In this document: one piece after another, positions 12,277-24,632 of the stretch
Numbering within the stretch: the stretch's first letter is position 1
How the letters are laid out: the number at the start of each line of letters is the position of its first letter
NCBI RefSeq assembly: GCF_017591425.1
Contig: NW_024466218.1
Coordinates: forward strand, 10,864,001-10,928,000
Length of the DNA: 64,000 nt
DNA from: Ochotona curzoniae
Taxonomy: Eukaryota; Chordata; Mammalia; Lagomorpha; Ochotonidae
Reading direction: 5' to 3'
Notes under the pieces: generated by a model
Told to the model about the DNA's origin: nothing
Databases searched by the model: none
The model's input: the letters and a program-made list of their open reading frames with translations, nothing else
Made by a program: the position numbers and the translations under genes

Positions 12277-12602
12277 AAAGATTTCTTTATTTTTATTGGA
12301 CATGCAGACATACAGAGAGGAGGAGAGACAGAGAGGAAGATCTTCCATTCAATGATTCACTCCCCAAGCAGCCGCAATGGCTGGAGCTGAGCCAGTCTGA
12401 AGCCAGAAGCCAGGAGCTTCTTCCAAGTCTCTCACATGGGTTCAGGGTCCCAAGGCTTTGGTCAGTCCTTGACTGCTTTCCCAGGCCACAGGCAGGAAGC
12501 TGAATGGGAAGCAGGGCCATTGGGATTAGAACCGGTGCCCATATGGGATCCTGGCCCATGCAAGGAGAGGAATTTAGCCACTAGGCCACCACACTGGGCC
12601 CT
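12277..12602 (-). repeat. CSINE
   Basis: Reverse-oriented, near full length (AAAGATTTCTTTATTTTTAT to CACCACACTGGGCCC). It forms an inverted pair with the copy at 11975. Confidence 0.9.
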
Positions 12603-14080
12603 CAAATTTACGATTACAGCATCTTAGCATTCAAGTAATTCTACAGAAAATATTCAAAACACTTTGAATCATTAGGATGTGATATGACTTCTATTGGTAT
12701 TCTAAATATTTAATTTAGACTTTATATACTGAAATTTTAAATTTGTATACACAAAAAAGTTACAGTTTATAAAGAATGAGAAATCACACCGAGGGCTCTA
12801 TTCCTATTCTTTGGATGTAGCCATGTTGTGGCCAGCAGGTGGCAGCATTGTCCAGGAAAATGGCTGCCAAATCCTGTGACTACTGATACTGTGAAATGCA
12901 GGGTCAGCAACAATCTGCCCGCTGTGTAACACTTCCCAGAGCAGAGGATAGGGTATGGTTTCAGTCACACAACAAAAGAGTGTCACCACTATTGCTAACG
13001 ATTAGCTGCCGTGAATTCATAATGGCGGCTAACAAAAAATAGCAAAGTGCCTTTTAACAGAGAGAAAACGAGGTAAAAGATCAAGGGGACTTTGAGAAAT
13101 GAGAAATTGAAAAATAGTTATGTAATACGGCAAAGCTCTCATTTCCACATGTAACAACCTTTCAGTATAATATGGTGATTAATATGTGATAATATTCTAC
13201 TGTTTACTGCATTAACACTTTATATATCTGTACAGATACCATTACACACTTGCATCCCAATAGCTACAAAGCTAATAAATATTTTTAGGATGACTAATTT
13301 ACTTGTCCATTGTATAGCTAGCCTCTCGCACGGAGGATTCATCCCATGACATGTGTTAGATGGGTATACAGCATCCTCACATAATCACACCTAAACGATG
13401 TTCCAAGTATGCGGCCCTTCTAATAGACTAATACAATCATGCCAAAGTTTTGGCCATGTAGACAAGATGATAAACACTGCCTGATTTTGTTTGGGGAGGT
13501 TGGCTTCCATCATCAGGAAAATGCACTGACTTGAGTATGTTCCTGATTTTATTTTACCCTGCCAGTTAGCATGCTTATCAACAAAAACCGTTGCTCCCAG
13601 CATCTTTGATGTTACAGCTTGAACAGTCCCTGACAGGCCCTCTCACTTAAAGTGTTTTCAAGACCCTACTTTCCATGAAGCTTTCCAAGGAGGCTAGAAA
13701 TTGGCTGCTATTTAAACACAAAACTAAACTAACCAGACTTGCATGAATGTAAGGAATTTCCTTGACGTGTACAAAGCAGTAGTCTGGACATGTCAGGCAG
13801 GAGCTGGGTCTTGGTCTCACATTTCGCATGTCACTGGAAGACTCCAGCAGAATGGCATCTTGCTGCAATGAACGAGGACTCAGTGGGAGCACAGCCCTGG
13901 GGAGGAGTGCCACCCCCAGGCAGCACTCCATCTCCACCCCACTGGGCTCACTTACTACTGAGTGCTGAACCAACCTCAGTTACATGAAAGCAGTCTAGGC
14001 ACTTGCCAAATAGTGTCAAGGTAAAGATGGCAAGGATGATGCTATTAGTTATGGTTTGTTAAGAAATCAAAGCCCTTGGG
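12603..14080. other. No gene recognised
   Basis: 1.5 kb of unique-looking intergenic sequence containing the CTCF-like motif at 12832. ORFs (13647-13973 minus, 108 aa) lack recognisable domains. Confidence 0.45.
12832..12846 (+). promoter_or_regulatory. CTCF-like motif
   Basis: CCAGCAGGTGGCAGC, in the context TGGCCAGCAGGTGGCAGCA, fits all 15 positions of the CTCF core (CCASYAGRKGGCRSY). It lies in non-SINE sequence about 2.9 kb upstream of the ZNF397 promoter. Binding is inference. Confidence 0.4.
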
Positions 14081-14084
14081 CCCA

Positions 14085-14165
14085 CCTGCATGGTGGGTGC
14101 CGGGTCTGTGAGCCCCATGCACTAGGAGCAGCCAGGACATGAATTGGCCCCCATATGGCATCCCT
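14085..14165 (-). repeat. CSINE fragment
   Basis: GAATTGGCCCCCATATGGCA, a reverse head fragment followed by GGGCCC. Confidence 0.45.
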
Positions 14166-14204
14166 GGGCCCTTTTCCATTTACTTTTAAAAATGGTTTTA
14201 TTGG

Positions 14205-14480
14205 GCCCAGCACAGTGGCATAGCAGCTAAATTCTTCGCCTTGAACGTGCCAGGATCCCATTTGGGCTACAGTTCTAATTCTGGCAGCTCCACTTCCCGT
14301 CCAACTCTCTGCTTGTAGCCTGGGAAAACAGTCAAAGATGGCACAGGGCCTCTGGACCCTGCACCCGGGTAGAAGACTTGGAGGAGGTTTCTGACTCCTG
14401 GCTTCGGATCGGTGCAGCACTGGCCGTTGCGGTCACTCCTCCTCTCTCTGTATATCTGACTTTGCAATAAAAATAACTTT
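14205..14480 (+). repeat. CSINE
   Basis: GGGCCCAGCACAGTGGCATA head, tail TTGCAATAAAAATAAC; part of the 3' body is deleted. Confidence 0.85.
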
Positions 14481-14640
14481 CAGAGTCCCAAGGCCTTGGG
14501 CCGTCCTCGACTGCTTTCCCAGGCCACAAGCAGGGAGCTGGATGGGAAGCGGAGCTGCCGGGATCAGAACTGGCGCCCATATGGGATCCCGGCATGTTCA
14601 AGGCCAGGACCTTAACCATTAGGCTATCTCACCAGGCCTC
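14481..14640 (-). repeat. CSINE, head half in reverse orientation
   Basis: Starts mid-element (GTCCCAAGGCCTTGGGCCGT) and ends CACCAGGCC. It abuts the copy at 14205 tail-to-middle and could fold back on it in RNA. Confidence 0.8.
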
Positions 14641-14653
14641 GTTTGTTTGTTTT

Positions 14654-14895
14654 AAGATACATTTATTCAAAAAGAGTGACGGGGGCATCTTCCATCCACT
14701 GACTTACTATATGGCTATAGAAGGCAGGGAAAAGAAAGTGCATCCAAGTGTGTCACGGGGTGGCAGGCCCCGGGCACTCGGGCCGTCTCCCACTGCTTTC
14801 CCAGGCACCTGGGCAGAAAGCTGCGTTGGCGGTGGAGCCACCAGGATGCCAGAGGCGCAGGTGCAGCTTACGGGCCTCAGCACGGGCGCCAAAGA
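14654..14895 (-). repeat. CSINE, degenerate copy
   Basis: AAGATACATTTATTCAAAAA start and GGGCCGTCTCCCACTGCTTT body. Confidence 0.6.
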
Positions 14896-14997
14896 AAGCA
14901 GCATTTTTTTCTATAAATGTATTACCTTATTAGCCTATGTGCTAACTTTTTTTTTAAATAAATGAGAAAATATAACAGTTGAAATCCTTGTTAAGTA

Positions 14998-15013
14998 AAC
15001 ACACACACACACA
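14998..15013. repeat. (CA)n microsatellite
   Basis: A run of about eight CA units in AT-rich sequence. Confidence 0.8.
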
Positions 15014-15629
15014 TTAATATACAACTTCTGTTTCTAAAAAAGGGAAAAGCCATTTTTGCTGAAGAAGCATTTTAAACAGCCAACCAACGCGAGGAGGAAC
15101 TATCTTAATCTCAAGCTCAGGACGGTAAAACATGAGGCACTACTGTTCACCTCATGAACAGCCTAAAAATTATAAGCAGTGACTTCACCCCATCTGAGCT
15201 CCGGGGAAACCCGGGGAGACCCTGCCTGGGACCCCAGAGCCTCCTCAACCCTGGGGACTTGGGAGGGTCTGGTCACAGGGACAGCCGTGAGACTCAGGAC
15301 GACACACAGACAGGAGTGACCCGAGTGCTTTCTGTTGTGTAACCCGCTCAGCAAGGCATTTACGGTTCTCGGAGCTCCTACAAAACTACCAGATTTGCTG
15401 GAACACCGGCGTACTTTCTAGAACGGATCGGGAATACCGCCCTACTCAAGACGATGGGAGAAGCGTCAGAAGACCACGATGAGAGGCTGCGAGGCCCCGC
15501 GACCGCGCCTTCCGAGCGGGGGCCGTCCTCCCCAGGCCTCCCGGCCGCCCACTAACAGCGCCCCGACTTCCAAACCCCAAGTCCCGGAGAGCGGGAAGTG
15601 GGCAGCAGGCAGCCACCCGGCCAGGCTGA

Positions 15630-15783
15630 GGGACCAGGAAGACCGAGCGCTGATTGGCTGCCCGGGAGCAGGGGGCGGTGCGGACGGGGCGTACGGGCGG
15701 AAGCACCAGGCGCGCACTTCCGGTCTTTGTGGCTCGGCGCTCGGGGTGGGCGGCTGGCGTCCAGGCCGCTGCTGGGCTTGGCG
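15630..15783 (+). promoter_or_regulatory. ZNF397: ZNF397 CpG-island promoter and non-coding exon 1
   Basis: The GC- and CpG-rich stretch from about 15.46 to 15.99 kb contains an inverted CCAAT box (TGATTGGCTG, 15651-15660), a GC box (GGGGGCGG, 15671-15678) and an ETS-type ACTTCCGG at 15716-15723. A strong splice donor follows (GGCG|GTGAGG, exon end 15783). This is the usual make-up of a TATA-less housekeeping promoter. The first exon probably starts near 15.70-15.72 kb and is spliced to the coding exon that begins at 16886. The start site is inferred from the motifs; no transcript evidence is available. Confidence 0.7.
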
Positions 15784-16885
15784 GTGAGGGACGCGGGCCC
15801 TGAGGCGGAGGGGGGACGGGGTGGGCGCCGGGCCCTGCAGGCGGCCGGGGGACGGAGCGACGCCGCTGCGGGGGCGGCTCGTGCTGGGGTCCCGCGGCTG
15901 GGGGCGCGGAGGGCAGCCGTGCCGCCCCGGCTCGCCAGGCAAAGCCGCCGACCCCGCCCCACGAGTCTGCCAGGTCCCTGGTTTAACCGCCATGGAAGAA
16001 CAGGTCATCAGGTCTCCTTAGCGCGGCCGAGCCGGCAGCCTAGGAATTGAATCTCCCAAGTTTAGGTTTGGGATGCCATGTTACCATCCTGTCCAACTCA
16101 AGGACGCGCACTCGAGTTGTCCCCGCCCCCAGATCAGACCTTGTCTGTTGATACAGGAAACAGTTCGCTACCCACCACCAGATTTTGTTTCTAAAATAAT
16201 TTCTTCCCTGCATATCCTAGGCTTTTTCGAGCACTGAGGTTGCCCTTTTGGGCTGTTGTGTCCCTGGCAGTAAACATGTTCAGATCCTCAGTGGTTAATT
16301 CCTCACTAAAGAGTACAAACTGTTGGAACCGTGAACAGTTCAGACGGAGCCCGCTGGAAGCGCCTCACTGAGGAAGAGATTCAGCGAATACCGAATGTGA
16401 TCCAATAGCAAACACTCCGTAGCATGGTTACTTAAATTCATAAGGTTTTATTTACTACCTTTAATGAAAGTCCACATTATCAGTTCCACTTAGGAAGTAG
16501 CTGTTACATTCTCCCTAGATACTGTTACTGTTGCAAGTATGAGTGTCAAGTCTTTATGTTAGTGTTAAACCTACTTATTAAGGCCAGCATAAGATCCTGG
16601 CAAGGGTAATGCCCCCTACCTCCCTGGTGCCCTAAGACTGGAAGTATTGAAAAGGATTAATTTTAATAGTGCTTTGTAAAGCAATTTCTTAGGTTAGTGC
16701 CAGGAATACTACATAATGAAAAACAATGAAGTGAATGGTTTGGGGTTTTGTCATATGGGGGCAGTTTTATTTATAGTCTCAAACTTGTTCCCTTTTCATA
16801 TGTTCCTGAAGTGCCTGATCTTTACTATTACAAATTCTTGGTTTTTTCTCCTTGCCATAGTTAACAGCATTTTCATATTCTTCAG
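15784..16885 (+). other. ZNF397: ZNF397 first intron
   Basis: The CpG-rich start continues to about 15990 and then gives way to AT-rich intron without recognised repeats. Long ORFs in the GC-rich part (up to 180 aa) are compositional. Confidence 0.55.
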
Positions 16886-16965
16886 GAGAGAAGAGATTAC
16901 GCAAAGAAACTTGCTGAAGTTTAGAACCCAGTTTTGGCTTTTTGGCTGCGTTGGTTCAGCCCAGA

Positions 16966-17379
16966 ATGGATATGGAATCCAGAGCAGTTTCAGCTGTGAT
17001 ATCCCAAGATCTACACGACCAAGGACTGATACTAGTGAAAGTAGAAGACACCCTCCCCTGGGGCCAGAAATGTAAACCCAGTAGGAGCACTCAGTCCTGC
17101 CAAGACACCTTCCGCCAGCAGTTCCGAAGGTTTTCCTATCATGAGTCCACAGGGCCCCGGGAGGCTCTGGGCCGGCTCCGCGAGCTCTGCCAGCGCTGGC
17201 TGAGGCCCGAGGTGCACACCAAGGAGCAGATCCTGGAGCTGCTGGTGCTGGAGCAGTTCCTGGCCATCCTGCCGGAGGAGCTGCAGAGCTGGGTGCACGA
17301 GCGTCAGCCGGCCAGTGGAGAGGAGGCCGTGACCCTGCTGGAGGAGCTGGAAAGGGAGTTTGATGAACCAGGGCAGCAG
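16966..17379 (+). CDS. ZNF397: ZNF397 coding exon 1 (SCAN domain)
   Basis: First coding exon of a SCAN/C2H2 zinc-finger protein that I recognise as ZNF397. The exon begins after an acceptor at 16886 (ATATTCTTCAG|G). The ATG at 16966 was chosen because the next 15 residues align without gaps to the human N-terminus as I remember it; an in-frame ATG at 16942 lies upstream. Residues 24-27 (VKVE) form a sumoylation-type motif, and residues about 45-131 are the SCAN dimerisation domain. The donor is CAGCAG|GTAGGT, phase 0, giving 138 codons. Exons 16966-17379, 17584-17725 and 19849-20900 join in frame into 535 aa; human ZNF397 is about 534. The product is a nuclear DNA-binding protein, and human ZNF397 has been linked to centromeres. 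Bases 17146-17351 are identical to the SCAN exon of ZSCAN30, which human ZNF397 does not predict. Confidence 0.95.
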
Positions 17380-17583
17380 GTAGGTACAGAGAAAGGAAAA
17401 GGAGTTTAAAACCTGGACCATGTGATATCGTAACAACAGGATGCGATTTTGTATGTCTTCACTGAACCTGAGCCAGACAGGGTCACACCTGCCACCGCCC
17501 CCCCACCCTTCCAGGTAGCCTGCTTTAGTAAGCCCTTCCTTAGGGGTTTTCTCACACAGCTAATTGTATTTTACTGATTTCAG

Positions 17584-17725
17584 GTCTCAGCTAATCCACA
17601 GGGACCAGCAGTGCCATGGAAGGACATGACATGCCTTGTAACATCCCAGGAATCATCAAACATCCAGTGCCAACCCTTGAAGCAGCAGCTGCACTCGTGG
17701 AACCCTTGCCTTTCCCCCAAGCGTG
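17584..17725 (+). CDS. ZNF397: ZNF397 coding exon 2 (linker)
   Basis: This short exon links the SCAN domain to the finger exon. The acceptor is TTTACTGATTTCAG|GTC and the donor is AAGCGTG|GTGAGG. It encodes 47 codons plus one base (phase 1), residues 139-185, including VPWKDMTCL and SWNPCLSPK, which closely resemble the human ZNF397 linker as I recall it. No domain is visible; such linkers are usually disordered. The final G joins AT of the next exon to make Asp186. It is too short to stand out as an ORF and was found from the splice sites and similarity. Confidence 0.9.
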
Positions 17726-18049
17726 GTGAGGAACAGACACTCCTCTGGGAACACAGCACTGGGCCCCTGGTTGTCACGATGCAGAATGACTTGCGTGTGC
17801 CACCTGGGAACGCCACCTGCATGGTGTCTAAGCAGAGGTGCCCTCCACAGTGGCTTTGTGCTCTGCATCTTTGTGGAACTGCAGTCAGCCCTCCTTCTGT
17901 CAGTCTTCCTGTCCTGCATTTGCTTATTCTATGCGTTTAGAACTGCGGGGTATTCGTACATGTCCAGTGCTGTTGTAGGCACTGGATCTCTACCTCCGGG
18001 GAGCTTTCAGATCTAGGTGGCTGGTGGAAAAATGAAAGACCAATGCAAT

Positions 18050-18960
18050 GTGTTAGTAAATTACTAAATGAAAGTAAGCATTGGGTGCTATGGCAACACA
18101 TAAACAGCACTAGCCAACTCTTACTAGAGGTTAAAGGGATATATCCAAGAAGAAGAAACTTCTCAGCTAACAATCAAAAATATGAGTGGGAGAAAGCCAG
18201 GTAAGTAGATTAGAAAAGGATTATCCTAAGCAAAGGCCACAGAATGCAACCCATTCTGGAAATTGTAGGGACTCAGTTTGACGTGACTAAAGAATTGATA
18301 CAAGAGGAGTAGCAAAAAATGAATTAACATATGGGACACAAGTGTATGTCATGCCAGTGGACTTGTACAGTTTCTTAAGTACAGTGGCATACAGTTGAAG
18401 GGTTTTGCACAAGAGTGACATGATTGGGCTTGTGGTTCAGAACTTGTCTACAGAGTAGCAGGTGGATTTGAGGAAGGCAAGAGTAGAGGCCTTTTAGAGA
18501 CTTGTTATGATCCAAGTAGCTTAAGTGGGTCAATCAGTGTTACTGTAGAAGGTAAAGAAAATCAAAGCTGACTCATGTTCATTGTACTAGGATACAAGGG
18601 AGAGGACAGGAGGATGATACTCAAGTTTCAGTCTTGAACAGCGTGGTTATTAGTGGGGTGCTATTCCTGCAAACAATAAAATATAAGGAAGAACAAATAC
18701 TCCGCTGGTGTGTCTAGTTCGGGCCACTCTGGTGCCTGTCACGAGTCAAACGCCCAGCTAGCAGTTGGATTTGACTCTAGAGCATGACATGATTAGCGAT
18801 CTGGGAAGATACAGCTCACAGTGTAAGCAGTAGTTGAAGCCTGGTGGACAGAATTTTTAGAGTGAAGATTCATGAGAGCCCAGGAGAAACACTAGTGTTT
18901 GAGTGACTAACCTTAGAGCCTAAGAAGGAACAACCACAGAAATTAGGCTAACAGGAGTAA
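18050..18960. repeat. Probable ancient interspersed repeat in ZNF397 intron
   Basis: The third ZNF397 intron carries wording such as GGGTTTTGCACAAGAGTGACATG followed by ATTGGGCTTG. This resembles an old mammalian repeat often seen in introns, but I cannot name the family with confidence. No ORF or RNA is evident. Confidence 0.3.
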
Positions 18961-19244
18961 AAGAACCTGTCTCCTAACGGGAGTAAAAGAAGGAAGGTGC
19001 TACAGAAAGGCCAGCTGAGTCATACAATACCTAGACACTACAGCAGGGAAGTGGATGATCCTGATGGGAGGAGCACCGGAGGAAGCTGCTTGGGGGGAAG
19101 GGAGAGAGTTAGGAATTGGGCAGAAAGCAGGTGGTGAAATGGGGATGAGTATACAGAAACCCTTCCAGATGTTTTACTATGAAAGGAATGGACAAGGTTT
19201 CTTGAGAGAGACATGTAAGCAAGGAGCTTGATGTTAAAATGAGA

Positions 19245-19555
19245 CTGGGCCCGGTGCAGTAGCCTAGTGACTTGAGTCACCACCTTGACACGCCAGAATC
19301 CCATATGGGTGCCACTTCTGGTCCTGATGGCCCCACTTCCCATCCAGCTTCTTGGTAGTGGCCTGGGAAGGCAGTCAAGGACGGCCCAAGGCCTTGGAAC
19401 CCTGTGCCCACGTGTGACACCCAGAAGAGGCTTCGGGCTCCTGGCTTCAGATCAGCTCAGCTCTGGCTTGCAGCTGCTTGGGGAGTGAATCAGCAGATGG
19501 AGGATCTTCCTCTCTGTATATCTGACTTTCTAATAAAAATAAATCTTTAAAAAGA
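19245..19555 (+). repeat. CSINE in ZNF397 intron
   Basis: GGGCCCGGTGCAGTAGCCTA to TAATAAAAATAAATC; it ends about 290 bp before the finger exon. Confidence 0.9.
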
Positions 19556-19781
19556 AAAATGAGAGAGACTTGAACTTACTGTGGTGAATAGAACTCCAGC
19601 AAGAAGTTAAAAATAATAGGAAAAGAATTGTGGTTAATTGACGAGTTGAAATCTCAAAGGAATCCTCAGAGTGGATGCAGGCTCAGCACTGGGAAGGTGC
19701 AGGCACTCCACTCTGACCAGCTGAAGAGACACCAGTGCACAGTGAGAGCTTGTAGCTACACGCTTCCATTTTGACCCATAA

Positions 19782-20900
<1,119 letters not shown>

Positions 20901-23468
20901 ATACAGTGAATATTGCAACTACTGAGGTCAGAGTGTTGTCTTTGTTAGAAGGGTTTACTTTGGAATAAGACCCCATAAAGGGTGTCAGTTACTAGGTTAT
21001 TATATGGGGTCATCTAACAGCTTTATGCAGCTCTTCCCAATGCTAGTACAAATTGTCCCTTGAAAACTTTTCCTATGACTAGTAAGGCAGGAGAATAATT
21101 CCTTCCAGGTTTGTTTTGTTTACCATTGGGAATACTCAGGAAATCTCAAAAGGAGAAGTGTAAGTGAAACCTCATTTTCTTTGAGAATGTCACGAAGAGG
21201 GTATAGCAATCCAGCCAGTGCCACTGCATCTGTCAGTCAGGCCTGAGGGCTGGGGTAGACAGTGTGAGGGACTTTTTGTCTCACGAGTCCAAAAAAATTG
21301 TACTGGCCAGGAAGAACAGTAAGAAAACTGAGTGGTTACATCAATGATGTATGTCTATGATGGGTCAGAAGTAAGTAGGAAAAGAAAAGCCATAAATTAA
21401 TTTATCCAAGTTTTTTTGTACTTTTTTGTGCCAGGGGGTCACAATGCAACATAAGATGTCACCTCTACAGCTGATAGGCAGAGGCAGTGACATTGTCCAG
21501 TCCACACTATGTGACTGTATCAGCCTCACACAAAGAGATGGGGTCGAACACCTGCAATATGAGGAAGAGTTGGCCACAGGCAGACCAGAGCGAATGACCC
21601 CGGTAAGGGAAGCCGCAAAAAGCATGAACAAACTGTAGGACGTGTGTACTGTATGTTTTGAAGAGGCCTCATAGCTTTAGAAGGACCAGTGCAGCCAGAG
21701 TCTCCCAAGCACTGCCTATTGCAAGATAAGAAGCAAAGGAGAACTCTCTGCTCATAGCACCTAGGTCCCTTGGACCCCAAGATAGTGGGGAGCTCTGTCA
21801 TGACTGATGTGACCCCAGAAAAGGGCTAATAGGTGGGTTCACATGTGAGCTAAGCTAGAACGTCTGTCAGTATAGTGGTGGAAAGAGCCCAGCTTGAAGA
21901 GGCTCATGGAGTATATCCCAGAAACGACCCTACAGAGCTACTGACAGATCCCCCCGTCCCCAAGGCTGTGAAGCTCCCACTGCGTTTGTTTCAGGGTCTG
22001 TGACTTACTGTGCAGGCACCTTGCACAGGTTCAGTTTTGTCTGTTTGGTAACAGTTTTTCACAGAAACCTTTGCAAACTTTGTTAAAGACATTGCTAAGT
22101 ATTCAAAGCAGCAGTCCTGGCCAGTGAAGACTTCCCCTTTCCTGAGGGGCCCAGTAGGAAAAGTGGGCTAATATGTGGTGTGCAATAGAGAAAGTTTCAC
22201 AGATGATCCAGAAAGTTGCCATGCAGAAAACCTAATAAGATGGAAGAATAACACACCTTAAGCAAAGAAGTCTGTGTAGAATCTTGAGAATAGAAAAGGG
22301 ATTTCCACGAGGATAAACAGCAGCAAAGAGAAGTAATGCTTATATTGGGGCACACATGGGAAGGTAGGTGCTGACCTTTGTAAACAGCAGGAGGGCTAAC
22401 TGCCCAAATTTGGAGGAAGGCTGGAAAAAGAGGGTAAAATCATTTGGGAAAGATAGTAAATGTGCTAAAGTATATAGTAAGAGCTTATTCCTTATCCACA
22501 GAGAATGGTCCAAATAACCTGAAAAGACATTAGGAATTGGTATGTTGCCTAAGAGAAATTACTCCATACAAAGAACAGTGTGTATAAGCAATGTAATAGG
22601 TACTTGCTCAGGCTTTGTATGTATATGTGCCTTCTCACTGCAGCCCATATTTTGCAAAAATAATGAAGGCTAAAGATTACATAGGTAAAGATCTGTAGCT
22701 ATATGATAGATGGTGATGAGCTCAGACTTTGAGCCAGGCAAGGCAGAACCCTCCCGAGGAGCCAGTTCTCTACACTGTCACCCTGTGAGGGAAACATCCC
22801 AGTGGAAAAACGGGCATTTCAATAGATGCATACAAAAGGATAAGCACCAATGGACACTAGGTGGCTAAACCATACGTTAGAGCAGAGTTACAGAAGCTGG
22901 AACTTCTAAGATTCAGGGAAATTGGAATTCAGTGCTGCTGCTGATGTGGAAATCCGTACTATATGTGCAAGTCAGTACCAGAAGCCTTAAGCAAGCGTTG
23001 ATTTTGACTTTGAAATCTACCTGGAAATGTACACTACAGAAACCATCATCAATGTACAGTCTTTAACAGCTGTAAAACTAATGTTAATATTAAATGAAGC
23101 CTTCATGGTATATTGCTAAATATATTAAAAGTATGTACAATATATTGTGTAAAATACTTATTAAAAATACTGGAAATGTATGATCCCGTAGTGCTACGCT
23201 GATTATGTCTGAGTGTGAAGTTTCAGGCAATTTCTTGTGCTTTTCTGTATTTTCCAGTTTTGTCCACTACTTACACACACACAGTACTCTTATCATTACA
23301 GGGAAAAGTGAATTAAAGCCCAGGATAGCTGAGAAAATATTACACAGAGCACTTATTTTCCATAACCTCTGTCCCTCCTATACCTCAGTTCATTAGCTAA
23401 CTTAAGTATGATCCTCGGTTTCATCATTAGTAAAGCAACATGACAGACTAGGCAGGCCACAGCATACA
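20901..23468 (+). other. ZNF397: ZNF397 3' flank / probable 3' UTR
   Basis: This 2.6-kb stretch has no coding exon and is mostly unique-looking, moderately AT-rich sequence. Finger-gene last exons commonly carry long 3' UTRs, so much of it may be transcribed with ZNF397. I see no convincing AATAAA outside SINE tails here. The next free candidate is GAAAAATAAATGTG near 25116. Confidence 0.4.
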
Positions 23469-23471
23469 TGC

Positions 23472-23782
23472 TATTTTTTTTAATATTTATTTTTATTGCA
23501 AAGTAAGATACACAGAGAGGAGAAGAGACAGAGGAAGATCTTCCATCCAATGATTCACTCCCCAGTGGCCCCGCAATGGTCGGAGCTGAGCCAATCCAAA
23601 GCCCAAAGCCTCTTTTGGGTATCCCACATGGGCACAGGGCCCCAAGGTCTTGGGCTGTCCTCAACTGCTTTCCTAGGCCACAAGCAGAGAGCTGAATGGG
23701 AAGGGGTGCCACTGGGATTAGAACCATCGAACATGGGATCTTGGTGCGTACAAGGACTTTAGGCTACTGTGCTGGGTCTGTA
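23472..23782 (-). repeat. CSINE, probably in or near the ZNF397 3' UTR
   Basis: Reverse copy, AATATTTATTTTTATTGCAA to GTGCTGGGTC. It lies 30 bp from a plus-strand copy and so forms an inverted pair. Confidence 0.9.
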
Positions 23783-23811
23783 TACATGCTATTTAAAAAG
23801 TTATGGGAGAG

Positions 23812-24129
23812 GGCCCAGCGCAATAGCATAATGGTTAAGGTCCTCGCCTTGAAAACACCAGGATCCCTTATGGGCACTGGTTCTAATCTCGGCCGCTTCA
23901 CTGCCCATCCAGCTCCCTGCTTGCGGCCTGGGAAAGCAGGCAAGGACGACCCAGAGCCTTGGGACCCTGCACCCATGTGGGAGACCTGGAAAGAAGTTCC
24001 TGGTTCCTGGCTTCGGATTGGCACAGCGCCAGCCATTGCAGCCACTTGGGGAGTGAATCACCAGACAGACAGAATATCTTCCTCTCTCTCTTCCTCTCTG
24101 TATATCTGCCTTTCCAATAAAATAAATAA

Positions 24130-24160
<31 letters not shown>
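23812..24160 (+). repeat. CSINE with long A-tail
   Basis: Full-length body ending in a run of about 24 A (24137-24160), suggesting a fairly recent insertion. Confidence 0.9.
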
Positions 24161-24161
<1 letters not shown>

Positions 24162-24241
24162 GCCTGTAAAGCAAGCCTCTTGCATGCTTGGGTCTACTTT
24201 GACTGTGCATTGCCATAATTTTAAAATAGTTTGAGGTCTTG

Positions 24242-24632
24242 GGTCCGGTGCGGTAGCATAGCAGTTAAAGTCCTTGCCTTGCAGGCTCTGGTATCCCATG
24301 GTGCTGGTTTGTATCCTGGGGCCCTGTTTCCCATCCAGCTCCCTGCTTGTGGCCTCGGAAAGCAGTCAGGGATGCCCAAGGTCTTGGGACTCTGCATCCG
24401 TGTGGGAAACCCGGAGAGGTTCCTGGCTCCTGGCTTTAGATCAGCTCAGCTCTGGCCATTGTGGCCACTTAAGGAGTGAATCATCACAGAATCTTCCTCT
24501 GTCTTTCCTCTCTGTATATCTGACTTTCCCATTAAAATTTTTAAAAATAAGTCTTTAGAAAAAGATGGACTCCCAAGTTCCTATGGAACTGTATATTAAA
24601 ATAATTATTTTAAAAATTTTTTTTAAATGTTA
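24242..24632 (+). repeat. CSINE with 3' extension and imperfect target-site duplication
   Basis: Flanked by AAAATAGTTTGAGGTCTTG on the left and AAAATAGTTTGAAGCCTTG on the right (17 of 19 match). The duplicated block therefore includes about 75 bp of A/T-rich sequence beyond the usual SINE tail. Confidence 0.75.

Noticed and set aside
1..15400. MAPRE2 or another left-hand neighbour gene
   Set aside because: Expected by synteny, but no coding exon for it could be recognised.
15466..16008. 180-aa minus-strand ORF and similar long ORFs over the ZNF397 CpG island
   Set aside because: Pro/Arg/Ala/Gly-rich in all frames, as expected where stop codons are rare through GC content; no domain and no splice support.
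17032..17436. 134-aa ORF antisense to the SCAN exon (and the mirror case at 30520-30801)
   Set aside because: Shadow of the GC-rich SCAN coding frame on the other strand; the two antisense ORFs match only because the exons do.
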